64,000 bases of DNA from Prorocentrum cordatum (Eukaryota > Sar > Dinophyceae > Prorocentrales > Prorocentraceae), in the NCBI GenBank assembly GCA_963575745.1, contig CAUYUJ010019942.1, positions 10,001 through 74,000 on the forward strand. The letters run 5' to 3'. Every line of letters begins with the position of its first letter. Position 1 is the first letter of the stretch. Made by a program: the position numbers and the translations under genes. The notes under the pieces are model-generated. The model was not told the DNA's origin and searched no databases. It saw only the letters and a program-made list of their open reading frames with translations. Shown here in pieces: positions 21,445 through 32,176 of this stretch.

Positions 21445-21550
21445 CTCCCCCTCCTCCTCTTCCTCCTCCTCCTCCTCCTCATCCTCCTCTTCCTCCTCCT
21501 CCTCCTCCTTCTTCCTCCTCCTTCTTCCTCCTCCTCCTCCTTCCTCCTCA
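21445..21550. repeat. (TCC)n array
   Basis: TCC units with TTCTTCC interruptions. Confidence 0.92.
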
Positions 21551-21639
21551 GGGAAACGCGTGGCTTTGCCAGCCCTCGGACGGCGCGAACTGCACTGGCC
21601 GATCGGCACCCTTTCAAGGCACGCAGCCCACGGTCGGTG

Positions 21640-21962
21640 GCCGTCACTTGGTGCGACGACGTCCCCCGCCCACCCCTCCCCGACCAGAGGTCACCCCCCA
21701 AGGGGAAGAAGGAGGAGGAGGAGGAGGAGGAGGAGGAGGAGGACGACGACGACTATGAGTATGCCCCCACCTGGATCTCAGGTCCGTCACTTGGTGCGAC
21801 GACGTCCCCCGCCCGCCCCGCCCCGACCAGTGGTCACCCCCCTGGGGGCAGGAGGAGGATTCGGAGGAGGACGATGACGACGACGATGAGTATGATCCCC
21901 CTGGATCGGAAGAAGGAGGATGAGGAGGAGGAGGAGGAGGACGGTGACGACGACGACGACGA
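21640..21962. repeat. Tandem duplication of about 145 bp, cut by the gap
   Basis: GTCACTTGGTGCGACGACGT at about 21644 and 21785, each followed by CCCCGACCAG.GGTCACCCCC, a GGA run, a GAC run and GAGTATG. A third unit appears to run into the N gap. Confidence 0.85.
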
Positions 21963-22062
21963 NNNNNNNNNNNNNNNNNNNNNNNNNNNNNNNNNNNNNN
22001 NNNNNNNNNNNNNNNNNNNNNNNNNNNNNNNNNNNNNNNNNNNNNNNNNNNNNNNNNNNNNN
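21963..22062. other. Assembly gap (100 N)
   Basis: Exactly 100 N, a conventional placeholder for a gap of unknown size. It falls inside a GAC/GGA repeat, a likely cause of the break. Linkage across it is not shown by sequence. Confidence 0.98.
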
Positions 22063-22192
22063 ACCTCGAGCATCGCACCTGGGAGTGTCGACCGACATCG
22101 TCGGAGATATCTGGGGCTGCCTTTCGGCCGCCCTTCGGCCCGCGGGGAGCGCCGCTGGGTTGCACCTGGGCCTCATGGGGAGGGTGGCGGTG

Positions 22193-22358
22193 TACAGTGG
22201 GGACCCATGCCAAGAAACACCCTGTTCGCCTCCAGGGTGCCCTGGGTTTCTTGGGTTTCGACGATTTTGCTATGGAGAGCGCAACGTTCCCACACCAAAA
22301 CTCAATGGACGTCCTGGGGTCTCAGGGTTGGGTTTCTTGTGGAAGGTTTCTTGTGGGC
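22193..22358 (+). repeat. Dispersed repeat, family L copy 2
   Basis: Begins TACAGTGGGGACCCATGCC. Shares GCCTCCAGGGTGCCCTGGG, CTATGGAGAGCG and GGACGTCCTGGGGTCTCAGG with copy 1. Confidence 0.7.
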
Positions 22359-22459
22359 GAGCCTCCACTGTAGATATCACCACTGAGAGCCAGCGCTTTT
22401 ATATACATCGCCACCCTCCCCTGAAGGCCCAGGCCGGGCGTGGCCGGGACGAGGATGCA

Positions 22460-22516
22460 TCGGTCCCAGAGCGCTCCGGAACGCTCTCAGAGCGTCCCAG
22501 AACGCTCAGAGGATGC
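22460..22516. repeat. AGAGCGCTCCGGAACGCTCT palindromes
   Basis: Overlapping GAGCG..CGCTC palindromes like the core of the family H elements at 35271 and 40991, without their flanks. Confidence 0.6.
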
Positions 22517-22529
22517 CGCGGCGCCCGAT

Positions 22530-22690
22530 ACGTCCTCCTTCTCCTCCTCCTCCTCCTTCTCCTCCTCCTCCTCCTCCTTCCTCTCCTCCTCCTCCTCCTC
22601 CTCCTCCTCCTCCTCCTCCTCCTTCTCCTCCTCCTCCTCCTCCTCCCCCCTCCCTCCTCCTCCCTCCTCCTCCTCCCTCCTCCTCCAGAG
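22530..22690. repeat. (TCC)n array
   Basis: TCC units. The array ends CCTCCAG before unique sequence, as a 3' splice site would. Confidence 0.92.
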
Positions 22691-22849
22691 CCTCCGGATC
22701 TCAGAGATGCTCGATCCAATCTTCATCCGACGTCTTACCAAGGAAAGCTCGTCGGCGGGCGTTTGTGCACAGTATGTCCGGCTGCCTACGGCAAGTCCCG
22801 CCACCGTGTCTGGGCTGTGGATTATAAGCCTAGTGTATGTTCGTTGGAA

Positions 22850-23010
22850 TCTCGTGGGAGGCCTCTCTGGGGCCTCTTGAAGACAGGTTTGAGGCCTCTT
22901 GGGGGCCGTCTTGGGGCCTCTGGGGGGCCTCTCGAGGACCCCTTGGGGCCTCTTGGAGGCCTCTCGGGGGTCTCTTGGGCCCTCTTGGGCGCCTCTCGGC
23001 GGGCGCTTGT
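22850..23010. repeat. GGCCTCTTGGGG minisatellite
   Basis: Degenerate 10-15-bp units, same motif as 995-1565. Confidence 0.75.
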
Positions 23011-23054
23011 GCACAGTAGACTGCGAAGGCCTTACGGCTGGTGCCGCCGACCCT

Positions 23055-23061
23055 GAAGGGG

Positions 23062-23115
<54 letters not shown>

Positions 23116-23161
23116 CACGACGACGGCGGCGGCCACGACGACGGCCGCGACGACCACGACT

Positions 23162-23255
<94 letters not shown>

Positions 23256-23287
23256 CACGACGACGGCCGCGACGACGACGACGAGGC

Positions 23288-23335
<48 letters not shown>

Positions 23336-23340
23336 CGTGC
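23055..23340. repeat. (GAC)n / (GGC)n array
   Basis: Alternating blocks of GAC and GGC trinucleotides. Confidence 0.95.
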
Positions 23341-23530
23341 GGCAGCTGCGCGCGCGGCGCCGGCGCGGTGGGGCGGCCGCGCCCGCAGAGGCCGTGCTCG
23401 CCGGCCGCCGCAGGCCGCAGGCCGGCGCCCGGGGGCCCGCGCGCCGGGGCACGCGCGCCGCCGGCGAGGCGGCGCGGCGAGGCACGGTGGCCGAGGACGC
23501 CGCGGGTCGGTCGGGGCCTCTGAGCAGGAA

Positions 23531-23707
23531 GGATTGCAAAAAAAAACCCGCCCTCACTTGAACGAAGGATTGCAAAAAGGATTGCAAAACAAACCCTGGA
23601 TTGCAAAAGATTGCAAAAAAGGATTGCAAAAAGGATTGCAAAAAGGATTGCAAAAAGGTTTTTTTGCAATCCAGGTTTGTTTGAAATCCTGGGTATTTTT
23701 GCAATCC
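23531..23707. mobile_element. Foldback element of GGATTGCAAAAA units
   Basis: Eight or nine 12-13-bp GGATTGCAAAAA units, then inverted TTTTTGCAATCC units. The first and last 12 bases are exact complements. Abuts the family B element at 23712. Confidence 0.75.
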
Positions 23708-23711
23708 ACCC

Positions 23712-23862
23712 ACCAGACCTCCCCAACCCAACCCGAAGGCTCAGATGTACCCTCGATTTACAGTGGGGGGGGGTCGGGAAACACAAGGGAAACACGCGTG
23801 GAACCCTAACCCCCCCCCCAACCCGAAATTCGGGTCTTCGGGTTGGGTTGGGGTGGTCTGGT
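23712..23862. mobile_element. Foldback MITE, family B copy 1
   Basis: Inverted ends ACCAGACCTCCCCAACCCAA and its complement TTGGGTTGGGGTGGTCTGGT, about 30 bp in all. The interior has a G run and CCCAACCCGAAATTCGGG. Second copy at 27973. Confidence 0.8.
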
Positions 23863-23881
23863 AGGTAGCCAGGAAGGGTTG

Positions 23882-24034
23882 AGTCGGGCGTGTCCCCCTA
23901 CAGGGGGACTTCCGACCGAAAAATATTCCCCAAAAATAGCCAAACATTGCCCAGAAAGGTACTCAGAAATCGTCCCCAGATTTAGTATTTTCACTATTTT
24001 TGAACATTCCCCCTGTAGAGGGACAGGCCCGACT
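23882..24034. mobile_element. Foldback MITE, family O copy 1
   Basis: Inverted ends AGTCGGGC.TGTCCC.CTACAGGGGGA, AT-rich centre containing AATAGCCAAACATT. Second copy at 28984. Confidence 0.8.
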
Positions 24035-24104
24035 TCACGGAAGGGCCAGCGGGTCCGTCGGGGTCGGGGCCGCGGGTCTGTCGGGGCAGCGTTTGGGCTG
24101 TGCG

Positions 24105-24250
24105 GTGTGCGGGCTGCGAGGCTCTCCGGCGGCGTCGGTGGTCCTCGGCGGCTTTCCAGCCCCAGCAGGCGCGCCAGCAGCTTCGCCTCGCCGAGGGCGT
24201 TCTGGGGGTGCCCAGGTCGTCCCGCGCGGCCGACGGAAGCCCGAGCTATG
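24105..24250 (+). repeat. Dispersed repeat, family Y copy 2
   Basis: See 21185-21320. Spacing of the shared blocks is conserved. Confidence 0.5.
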
Positions 24251-24342
24251 CCCCGAAAACCAGGCTCGCCCGCGAGCAGAGGGGGGTAATAGAGGAGGAG
24301 GGAAGGCTTCTCAGAAGGCGCGGGCCCTGCCTGTAGATGTAA

Positions 24343-24507
24343 GTCAGGAGGGGAAACAAAAACACAGACGCAATTAATCATCGATTCCCAAGAAAGTATG
24401 GGAAAATATGGGAATTGGGGGGGAAGACAAAAACCCAGAAAATATGGGAAAATATGGGATATCTTTTTATTTGTGTGTATTTATTTGTGTGTCCTGGGGC
24501 CCCTTCA
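24343..24507 (+). repeat. AT-rich dispersed repeat, family J copy 1
   Basis: Begins GTCAGGAGGGGAAA, then CAGACGCAATTAATCATCGA, repeated GAAAATATGGGA, TTTATTTGTGTGTATTTATT, and ends CTGGGGCCCCTT. Copy 2 (55764-55930) is almost identical over about 165 bp. Confidence 0.88.
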
Positions 24508-24589
24508 GTAAGGCGGGCGCCTTCTGAAAAGCAGCCTCACTCTCAGAAGCCCTCCCCCCTCCCCCTGCCCCCCTCTGCGCGCCGCCAGT

Positions 24590-24785
24590 ACACGCTGGTC
24601 GTTGACAGTACAGTGCCGTTTTTAATACATGCTCCGCGTGCGAAACATGTATTGAACATGCAGGGATTTAGTATAGAAAACGATGAGTTCATGCATAGAT
24701 TTATTCATAAATGAATCATGTATTAAACCTATATTTATAAACATCCTATGTATTAAAAACTTCCCTTTAGGTATTTTTTGGATGC
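24590..24785. other. AT-rich island
   Basis: ATTTATTCATAAATG, GTATTAAA and similar. No gene signal. Resembles intergenic AT-rich patches at 4575 and 47510. Confidence 0.4.
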
Positions 24786-24987
24786 CCATCAAGTCGCAAT
24801 CTGCTTCAGGCGCCTCCCTGCTTCAAGGGTCGAAGGGCGTCCCCGCCCGCCGGCGACCCCCAGCGGTTGCGGTGGAACGCGGCTGCGGCTGCGGCTGCGC
24901 CCGAGGGGGGGCAGGAAGTGTGCCACCCGGTCGCGGGCACGGTTGCGGTTGCGCGCCCCCAGGGAAGGACCGACATTCAGTTGCCTC

Positions 24988-25172
24988 GATGCGCCCGTCT
25001 TGAAACGCAGTACGTGGCGTGCTCAAGACGTCCTTGTCAACACGCTGCGTGTTGGCTCAGCGCATTGGCCCACGTCTTGGCGAGCGCATCGCGTCAGACC
25101 TGCCATTGCCGTCTGAGTAAGGAGTTCTGTGTCAATGCGCTGCGTGCTGCGTGTTGCGCATCGGGGCAGCTC
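24988..25172 (+). repeat. Dispersed repeat, family N copy 2
   Basis: Same ordered blocks as 4073-4250. Confidence 0.65.
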
Positions 25173-25194
25173 AGAGCCCGACGCCGTGTCGCCT

Positions 25195-25380
25195 AGTTGA
25201 GCGACGGAAGGGTACGGGGACGGCGACCGCACGGGCGTTCGCGCGTGAGCCTTCCGCGTGAGGTCGCGCGGCAGGCGCCCTCCTCTCCACGTGGTGTGCC
25301 ATGCTGGCGGCCCGCGTAAGCCACCGCGTGAAGTCGCTTGGCCATCTTGCGTGATACCCGCTTCCCGTCGTCGCTCAGTT
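25195..25380 (+). mobile_element. Foldback repeat, family M copy 2
   Basis: AGTTGAGCGACGGAAGGG at the left, GTCGTCGCTCAGTT at the right. Interior as in the other M copies. Confidence 0.7.
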
Positions 25381-25484
25381 GAAGTTGCGCTTGCGCGCTG
25401 CCGCGCATGTTCTGGGGTCGGCGCTGGGGGGGGGGGGTAAGAGCAGGAGGAGGGCAATGAGACGAAGGAAACAGACGAGTAGGG

Positions 25485-25592
25485 TAATGATGATGGTGAT
25501 GCTGATGCTGCTGCTGATGGTGATGATGATGATGATGATGATGATGCTGATGCTGATGCTGATGCTGATGCTGATGCTGATGATGATGATGT

Positions 25593-25636
<44 letters not shown>

Positions 25637-25860
25637 CTTATGATCCTGATGATGCTAATGCTGCTGATGATGATGCTGATGAGGGTAATGATGATGCTGC
25701 TGCTGCTGATGAGGAGGAGGAGGAGGAGGAGAACGAGGAGGACGTGAAGGAGGAGGAGGAGGACGTGAAGGAGGAGGAGGAGGAGGACGGGACGTGAAGG
25801 AGGAGGCTGATGATGGTGGAAGAGGAAGAGGAGAGGGGGAACACTGGGAGGAGGGAGTAG
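25485..25860. repeat. (GAT)n then (GGA)n arrays
   Basis: GATGCT/GATGAT units to about 25712, then GGA units with GACGTGAAGGA insertions. Poly-Met, poly-Ile and poly-Ser frames are artefacts. Confidence 0.92.
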
Positions 25861-26224
25861 CATAATGAAGATGGGAGTGGGAGGGGCAGGAGGAACTGGA
25901 GCCAGTGACGAGGATGAGAAGGACACGTGATGATGGGGAGTCGCAGGATGAAGAGGAACAGGATAAGCAGGGACAGGAGAGCAGAGAAAGAGGTAATGGC
26001 AACATTGAGGGAATGAGGCGAGGATGGAAAGAGAGAGAGAGAGAGAGAGGCGAAGGGTGATGATGAGGAGGACAAGGAGCTGGAGGAGGGGGACGAAGAC
26101 GGGAGGGAGGAGGCTGAAGTGGATGCGGCGGCGGAGCAATTGTGCGTACCAAGATGAAGAGTAGGAGTAGTAAGACGAAGAGGACGCGAGAGAAACGAGA
26201 CACGACGATGCGGTTGGTGTTAGT

Positions 26225-26620
26225 GTAAGTGTTGGCGTTGGCTTCGGGTGACGATGAGGCTGATTATTTTGATGATGGTGATGATGGTGATGATGATGCT
26301 GCTGCTGATGACTGTGATGCTGATGATGCTGATGATGCTGCTGATGATGATGATGGCGATGATGCTGCTGATGATGATGGTGTCGTTGATGCGGATGTTG
26401 CTGATACTGCTGATGCTGATGCTGATGTTGATGCTGCTGCAGCTGATGCTGCTGCTGCTGCTGATGTTGGTTGATGATGATGCTGATGTTGATGTGGTTG
26501 ATGATGATGCTGCTGCTGATGATGCTGATGCTGATACTGATGATGATGCTGATGATGGGTAATGATAAGGAGGATGATGAGGAGGAGGAGGATGAGGAGG
26601 AGGAAGAGGAGGCCGTAAGG
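26225..26620. repeat. (GATGCT)n array ending in (GGA)n
   Basis: Mixed GAT and GCT trinucleotides, last 50 bp GGA. Confidence 0.92.
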
Positions 26621-26798
26621 CTGGCCGTTCGATTGTTTTGCTCACCACCCCGCTGTTAAAGTTATGTTTGTTTCTCAACCGATGTCTTGCCCCCGGGGCC
26701 CCTCCTATCCAGGTTGTGGAAGCCCCTCCTGACGTTGTCTGCCTCTCGCCCCCGCAGGTTGACCCCATCGCTCGGGAGCCTAAACGATCGCCCTTGAT

Positions 26799-26955
26799 TT
26801 ACCAGCCTGAAACATATCCCTATCCCTATGCTGGGCATCTCCTCATCACGATGGCAATCTTAGGAATTCCTTATTTTTTGAGGGCGCATCCCTAAGACTG
26901 TCATCGCCTTCTGGCGCGTCAATCTTAGGGATAGGGATCAGTTCGAGGCTCGCCC
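26799..26955 (+). mobile_element. Foldback MITE, family A copy 2
   Basis: 157 bp, same orientation as copy 1. Left end TTACCAGCCTGAAAC intact, right end decayed (GAGGCTCGCCC). Possible imperfect duplication TTGAT/CTGAT at 26794-26798 and 26956-26960. Confidence 0.8.
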
Positions 26956-27126
26956 CTGATCCCTGTTCCTCGGGACCCGTTCTGGTGTGCCGTGCCCTGC
27001 CTTGGACCTCCTGCTTCGGCTGTGTGGGCCCCTGGGCCTTGGGGCCCTGCATGTTCTCCCCAGCGGTAGTGATGCTGGGATCCTGGAAACTCCGAGGCTT
27101 CCCATCCTCGTTGACGGGTCTTCGAG

Positions 27127-27468
27127 TAGGAGGAGGAGGAGGAGGAGGAGGAGGAGGAGGAGGAGGCGGAGGAGGAGGAGGAGGAGGAGGAGGCGGCGGC
27201 GGAGGAGGAGGAGGAGGAGGAGGGAGGAGGAGGAGGAGGTCCCCAGAGGCTTGTGGAGTCCCGCGGAGCCCCAGAGAGAGCCGACAGCGTCCCCCAATTG
27301 GCCCGACCGTCGATGCTCGAAGCCGCCAAGAATGCGCGTGGTAGGAGTAGGCGGCAGACGATGAGGAGGAGGAGGAGGAGGAGGAGGAGGAGGAGGAGGA
27401 GGAGGAGGAGGAGGAGGAGGAGGTGGAGGAGGAGGAGGAGGAGGAGGAGGAGGAGGAGGAGTGGAAGG
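27127..27468. repeat. (GGA)n arrays
   Basis: Arrays at 27127-27240 and 27358-27465 with about 115 bp of unique sequence between them. Confidence 0.93.
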
Positions 27469-27614
27469 AGGAGCCTTGGGATCTGCAGCGGGAAAGCCGA
27501 AGAAGCGCGCGCCTGACAGGACGCGCCGACGCAGGCGCGCCCCAGGGGGGGTGGGCCGGGTCGGACAGCAGGTGCTCCGGTGCAGTCGCAGGGGTTTGGT
27601 TCCAGGATTGCTCA

Positions 27615-27772
27615 TCCCGCTCCCTCGTCCTCCTTCCTCCCTCCTCCCTCCTCTTCCTCCTCGTCCTCCTCGTCCTCCTCCTCCTCCTCCTCCCCCTCTT
27701 TCTCCTCCCTCCTCCTCTTTCTCCTCCTCCTCCTCCTCCTCCTCCTCCTCCTCCTGCCCCTCCTCGCTTTCT
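27615..27772. repeat. (TCC)n array
   Basis: Opposite strand orientation to the GGA arrays 150 bp upstream. Confidence 0.93.
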
Positions 27773-27972
27773 TCTCTTGCCGCCCTTTCCACCTTTCTCA
27801 TCCTCCCCTTCCTCCCCCACTGGCTGGAGGGACCCGGGAAGGCTGGGTCACTCCCGAGAGGGCGCGAAGAGAAAATCACGCTTCGCGCGTATCGCGGCCT
27901 TGAGAGGCTGGACATCCGCCCGTCTCCTCGGGCGCGGCGGCGCGATAGGGCGCGCGGAGGACCGTCGCCATC

Positions 27973-28132
27973 CACCAAATCACCCCAACCCAACCCGAAG
28001 GCTTCAATTTGCCCTCCATTCCCAGTGGGGGGGGGGTCGGGGAACATAGTAAAAACACATGAAACCCGTACCCCCCAAAACCCCAAATTCCATTCGAACT
28101 CGGGTCTTCGAGTTGGGTTGGGGTGGTCTGGT
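27973..28132. mobile_element. Foldback MITE, family B copy 2
   Basis: CACCCCAACCCAACCCGAAG at the left and the complement ending GGGGTGGTCTGGT at the right. The left terminus is diverged. Confidence 0.78.
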
Positions 28133-28189
28133 AGGTAGTCAGACCGCGTATCGCGCTTCGCGGGGTGCGATGCGGGAAGTTGGCTCAAC

Positions 28190-28980
28190 CTAGGAAGAGG
28201 GGGTATGAAATCTGCTGCACGCAGCTCGAGTAGAGGATCGACTACAGAGTGCCTTTACCCCTCCAAGTTGGTTTCCTCGCTCATCCTGCATGTCTTCGTA
28301 GACTCGACGAGCAAGTAAAAAGTTTGGGGTACATCAATCCTGCAGTCGCTCCCCCACTCGAGCAGCGGGCTTCAGCCCCGCCCGCCGGGCGATGCGTGGG
28401 CGCCCCCGGCGCTGGGAGGCGTCGGGAAGCCACCGGCTTGCTCGTCCGCCCCGAGGGGGGCGCCGCTCCCTCTGCCCCTCCGTCGTCCTGGCCCTCCTCG
28501 CCCTCTCCTCGCCCCTCCTCGTCCTCTGGCGCTCCTCCTCGTCCTTCTGCCTCGTCGTCCTCCTCGGCCGTGTTCCTGCCCCCCTGTCCTCCCGGAGGCA
28601 TGCGGGGTGCCTCCGTCGAGTCCTCTGCCCCTGGTGACCTCGGGAGAGACTTCCGAGGGCCCCGGCAGGCTCTCCGCCTTGCTCTGCCCGCTCACGCTGC
28701 CGATCCTCCGCCCTGCTCCCCCTGGCACACCCCCCGTGGCCTCCGTGGTCCAGGGCCCTGCCACCGCGGGCGTCCATCCCCGAGGCAAGTTCGGATGCCG
28801 CTGGCTCGAGGCCGGTAGCGATCCTTGGCGCCCGCGCAGGGCGTGCGCGGCACGTGCCGCCTCCGCTCTCCATGGGCGGGGCGGCGCGCGGCCCGGCCGC
28901 GTGCGCACCCGCCCGAGCCGTGCGCGACAGGGGCAGGCCCGGGGGGGCCCCCTGCCTGCAGGCTGCTCGGGCCAAGCCTC
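28190..28980. other. No recognisable gene
   Basis: GC-rich, open in four frames with Arg/Pro/Ala-rich text on both strands. No motif, start context or splice signal stands out. Confidence 0.4.
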
Positions 28981-28983
28981 CAC

Positions 28984-29136
28984 TCGGGCACGTCCCTCTA
29001 CAGGAGGAATAGCCAGAAGTAGTCAAACATTTTGTGGTCTGGGGACGATGCTTCGACTCTGTTTGACTATTTTTGCGTGTGCTTGGATTTGTTCCTCTTT
29101 TTCTTCCAACATCCGCCTGTAGGAGGACATGCCCGA
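28984..29136. mobile_element. Foldback MITE, family O copy 2
   Basis: TCGGGCACGTCCCTCTACAG at the left, CTGTAGGAGGACATGCCCGA at the right. AATAGCCAGAAGTAGTCAAA at the left interior matches copy 1 loosely. Confidence 0.78.
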
Positions 29137-29235
29137 ACTAAGCCGAGCCTCAGAGCTGAGGGCAAGCACAGCCGAGCCCGCGTTCCCAGCGCTCGAAGAA
29201 GGAACAACGCCACAAACAGAAACTTTTGGCGCTCC

Positions 29236-29328
29236 GCGCGGATTTATTGGATCCGCGCATGGGCCCCCCCCGGCGGCGCCTCCGGCGCCGCCCTTGGGGT
29301 CTCCAGCGAAGACCCAAGAAATCCGCGC
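29236..29328 (+). mobile_element. Foldback element, family I copy 2
   Basis: GCGCGGATTTATTGGATCCG and complementary CCAAGAAATCCGCGC around CGGCGGCGCCTCCGGCGCCG. Followed by AGCTGTTTATGCCGCTTT, a tail shared in weaker form with the other I copies. Confidence 0.8.
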
Positions 29329-29392
29329 AGAGCTGTTTATGCCGCTTTGCCTTTTTCTAAACGCGTGGGAGGCAACACGGACAGATTTCAGA

Positions 29393-29596
29393 TCAGACTT
29401 GAGTCTGCGAGGCCAGAAACAGGGGCAGGCGGCGCGCCAGTGCTGGGACGGGGGAGCCCTGGTGGAACGCATCGGATTCCAGGATCCAGGATGTTTCGGG
29501 CCTCATCGAGGCCGCTCGTGCACACGCGTCAGTTTCAGCGGGCAAGACGGCCGTCGTGATCGCCAGCCCGCTGGCTGCGGTAGCAGCCGCTCTCAT
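29393..29596 (-). CDS. Small hypothetical open frame
   Basis: 67 codons from a true ATG (29596). Ala/Thr-rich start (MRAAATAASGLAITTAVLPA), then SWILESDAFHQGSPVPALAR. Reads more like protein than the neighbouring frames but is short and isolated. Unrecognised. Confidence 0.2.
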   Translation of the reverse strand: MRAAATAASGLAITTAVLPAETDACARAASMRPETSWILESDAFHQGSPVPALARRLPLFLASQTQV

Positions 29597-29855
29597 TGGA
29601 TCTGTGTTTCTGTGTCTGTATGGGCAGCTTTCGGCGCAGGGGTCTTAGTGTGACGATTCGTTGGCACTCTTGCGGGGCGTACGAGAGCTTCGGATGCCAA
29701 GAAGTGCCCGGCCTGTCCCCGGGAGGCGGTTACGTGGCGGGGCCCACTGCAACGTCGGTGCGGGCGCCGCCCGCTTCGGCAGACGCAGCCGGGCGCCAGC
29801 GCGCCTCAGCCTGTTGGGAGGCCGAGCCCCAGCGCCTCGAGCAGCAGTCTGCGCC

Positions 29856-30345
29856 GTCCTGGCTCCAGGGGGCCTGGGCTCCAAGGGGGGAGGCTGGAGG
29901 CCTCCGTGCGTTTCCGTCGGCTCCCGGCGGCGTTGCCGCCTCGGGGTGCGCTCCAGCAGCTGCGCAGCTGCGCAGCTGCGCCGTCCTGGCTCCAGGGGGC
30001 CTGGGCTCCAAGGGGGGAGGCCGGAGGCCTCCGGACGTTTCCGTCGGCTCCCGGCGGCGTTGCCGCCTCGGGGTGCGCTCCAGCAGCTGCGCAGCTGCGC
30101 CGTCCTGGCTCCAGGGGGCCTGGGCTCCAAGGGGGGAGGCCTGAGGCCTCCGGACGTTTCCGTCGGCTCCCGGCGGCGTTGCCGCCTCGGGGTGCGCTCC
30201 GGCAGCGGCGCAGCTGCGCCGTCCTGGCTCCAGGGGGCCTGGGCTCCAAGGGGGGAGGCCTGAGGCCTCTGGGCGTTTCCGTCGGCTCCCGGCGGCGGTG
30301 CCCGCCTCGGGGTGCGCTCCGGCAGCGGCGCCGCGGCGCAGCGGC
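29856..30345. repeat. 119-bp tandem repeat, four copies
   Basis: GTCCTGGCTCCAGGGGGCCT at 29856, 29983, 30102 and 30221 (periods 127, 119, 119). The first unit is longer because of an extra GCAGCTGC. 119 is not a multiple of three, so the frames through it are not a repeat protein. Confidence 0.93.
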
Positions 30346-30486
30346 CGATCAGCGGCCCCGGGGAGGCCCGCATCTCGCCCCGAGCGGCCGCCGGAGGGCG
30401 GAGCTTGGACTCGGAAGGCCGGAGAGCCAATGCGAGGGGGGGGGGCAGGCTCGGGGGGGGCACCGACCCCCGATCGCCCACTGATC

Positions 30487-30644
30487 TTACCAGCCTCGAA
30501 CGCATCCCTATCCCTAAGATCGACACGCCAGAAGGCGGTGACAATCTTAGGGATTCGCCCTCAAAGAACAAGGCAATCCCGAAGATTGGCATCGTGATGA
30601 GGAGGTGCCCAGCATAGGGATAGGGATATGTTCCAGGCTGGTCA
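30487..30644 (-). mobile_element. Foldback MITE, family A copy 3
   Basis: 158 bp, reverse orientation. TTACCAGCCTCGAAC at the left, GTTCCAGGCTGGTCA at the right. Flanked by a perfect TGATC duplication (30482-30486 and 30645-30649). Confidence 0.85.
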
Positions 30645-30984
30645 TGATCGCCCATGGGGGCGCGAGAGCCCGCCCCCCGCCCGGGGCCGTGCGGTTTCGC
30701 CACGGGGGCCCCGTCGCCGAGCGGCGTACCACCGCCGGTTCCGGCGCGATGCTCACCTCCCCCCCGAGCCAGGTCCGTCGAAGGCTCCCGCTCGCCAGGG
30801 GGGAGCAGCGGTTCCACAGGCAGCATGCGGTGGGACAGTGACGCGCCACTCGGCGAGGCCAGGGCCCGCAGGCGGCCAGCCTCCCCGACGAGTTCTCTGT
30901 GGGGGGGGGGGGGTTCTGGCCTCCGCTGCCTGCCCCCTTGCCTCGCAGTTGCCTCCAAGAAAGCCTGGGGCAGGGTCCCGATCC

Positions 30985-31175
30985 GAAGGCGTGGGCCGCT
31001 TCCTCCTCCTCCTCCTCCTCCTCCTCCTCCTCCTCCTCCTCCTCCTCCTGTTCCTCCTCCTCCGCCTCCTCCTCCTCCTCCTCCTGCTCGTCCTCCTGCT
31101 CGTCCTCCTGCCCCCTCCTCCTCCTCCTGCTCCTCCTCCTTCTCCTCCTTCTCCTCCTCGTCCTCCTCCTCCCGC
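30985..31175. repeat. (TCC)n array
   Basis: TCC with TGC and CGTCC interruptions. Confidence 0.93.
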
Positions 31176-31489
31176 TTCAGCCTAACGAGGTCGAGGTCTG
31201 CGGCGTTCTATCCCCTCTGGCTGCGCTGCCCCCATCGGGCCCTGGGTTCAAGCTGAGCCGTCGCGCTCGAGGCAGGACGTGGTGCTTGCACGGAGCCAGT
31301 GGGGCTTCTGGGGAACTCTCCAGCAATCCCACCCCTTTGCTCCACGTCTGCCCTCTTCCTCGAGCGGGGTGCACCATGGTGGTGCGCCAGGCCTCTGGCC
31401 CCACCGACGGGGTCGAGGCAGGCGCCCCGGAGCCATATGACTTCAGTCTCCTTCCCTCCCTCCTGCATCCGCCCTGCCAGGGCCGCTTT

Positions 31490-31695
31490 CCACCCGACCG
31501 ATCCGATTCGATGCCGGTCCGAATCGATTCGATACCGATTTTCGAGCTAGCCGATGCGGCCCGATGTTTGCACGGCGCTGACGTGCATCCCGGCGAAGCC
31601 GGTCCGATGTGACACCGGCTCCGTGCCGATGCGGTGGGATTCTGATGCTCATTCCGATCCGATCTGGTTCCCGATTCGGTGCTGGGTGGTCCTGC
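31490..31695 (+). repeat. Dispersed repeat, family S copy 1
   Basis: Rich in CGATTCGAT and CCGATGCGG. Shares GATCCGATTCG, GCATCC.GGCG.AGCCG and CTCCGTGCCGATGCGG with 59374-59520. Confidence 0.55.
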
Positions 31696-31969
31696 CCTCC
31701 TGCATCCGCCCCTCGCCCGGCTCCCTCTCCCCTTTCCTTCCTTCCCCGGCGCGCAGCCGCTTTGGCCCAGCCCCCAAGCTCGCCTCGGCGGGACACCCGC
31801 CGCTCGACGGCGCTATGCTTGCCAGCCTGCCATGCGTCGGGCCCCAGAGGGGCCTGGCTGCGGCCGATGCCCCTCGGAGGCAGGACGCATTCCCCAGACC
31901 TCGGGCGTCGTGATTTCACCAACCGCGAAGAAGAGAAAGTAACTCATGCATGCGGTCGGGAGCTTTAGC

Positions 31970-32150
31970 TCAGCGTGTCGCTCCGCCGGTTCTGGCCCTC
32001 CACGCTTCGGTGCGACACGCCATTCACTTCCGAGCTTTTCTGAGCTCTTCTGAGCCTCCAGCCCAGCGGAGCGGAGTCACACGCTACCCGCTTGTGAGGA
32101 CGGCAGAGCGTGTCGCCGGGGCCGCCGCTGCGACACGCTATGCAATGGTT
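31970..32150. repeat. Paired AGCGTGTCGC inverted repeats
   Basis: AGCGTGTCGC at 31973 and 32106, complements GCGACACGC at 32010 and 32130. Two adjacent hairpins. Not a tRNA: no T-arm or acceptor pairing. Confidence 0.5.
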
Positions 32151-32176
32151 CTTGACCGTACGGTTTCGAAGGTTCG

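Noticed and set aside
28179-28187. TTGGCTCAA, like the DinoSL 3' part
   Set aside because: Lacks the final G and any upstream match, with no gene next to it.
29856-30345. CRISPR-like or repeat-protein array
   Set aside because: 119-bp units are contiguous, without unique spacers, and not in codon register. A eukaryotic setting also makes CRISPR inapplicable.
29645-30958. 437-codon minus frame
   Set aside because: It spans a 119-bp tandem repeat (not a multiple of three) and a MITE; no single protein character.
31960-32020. GGGAGCTTTAGCTCAGC, tRNA 5'-like
   Set aside because: The D-arm-like sequence is not followed by an anticodon arm or T-arm. The region is a set of GTGTCGC hairpins.
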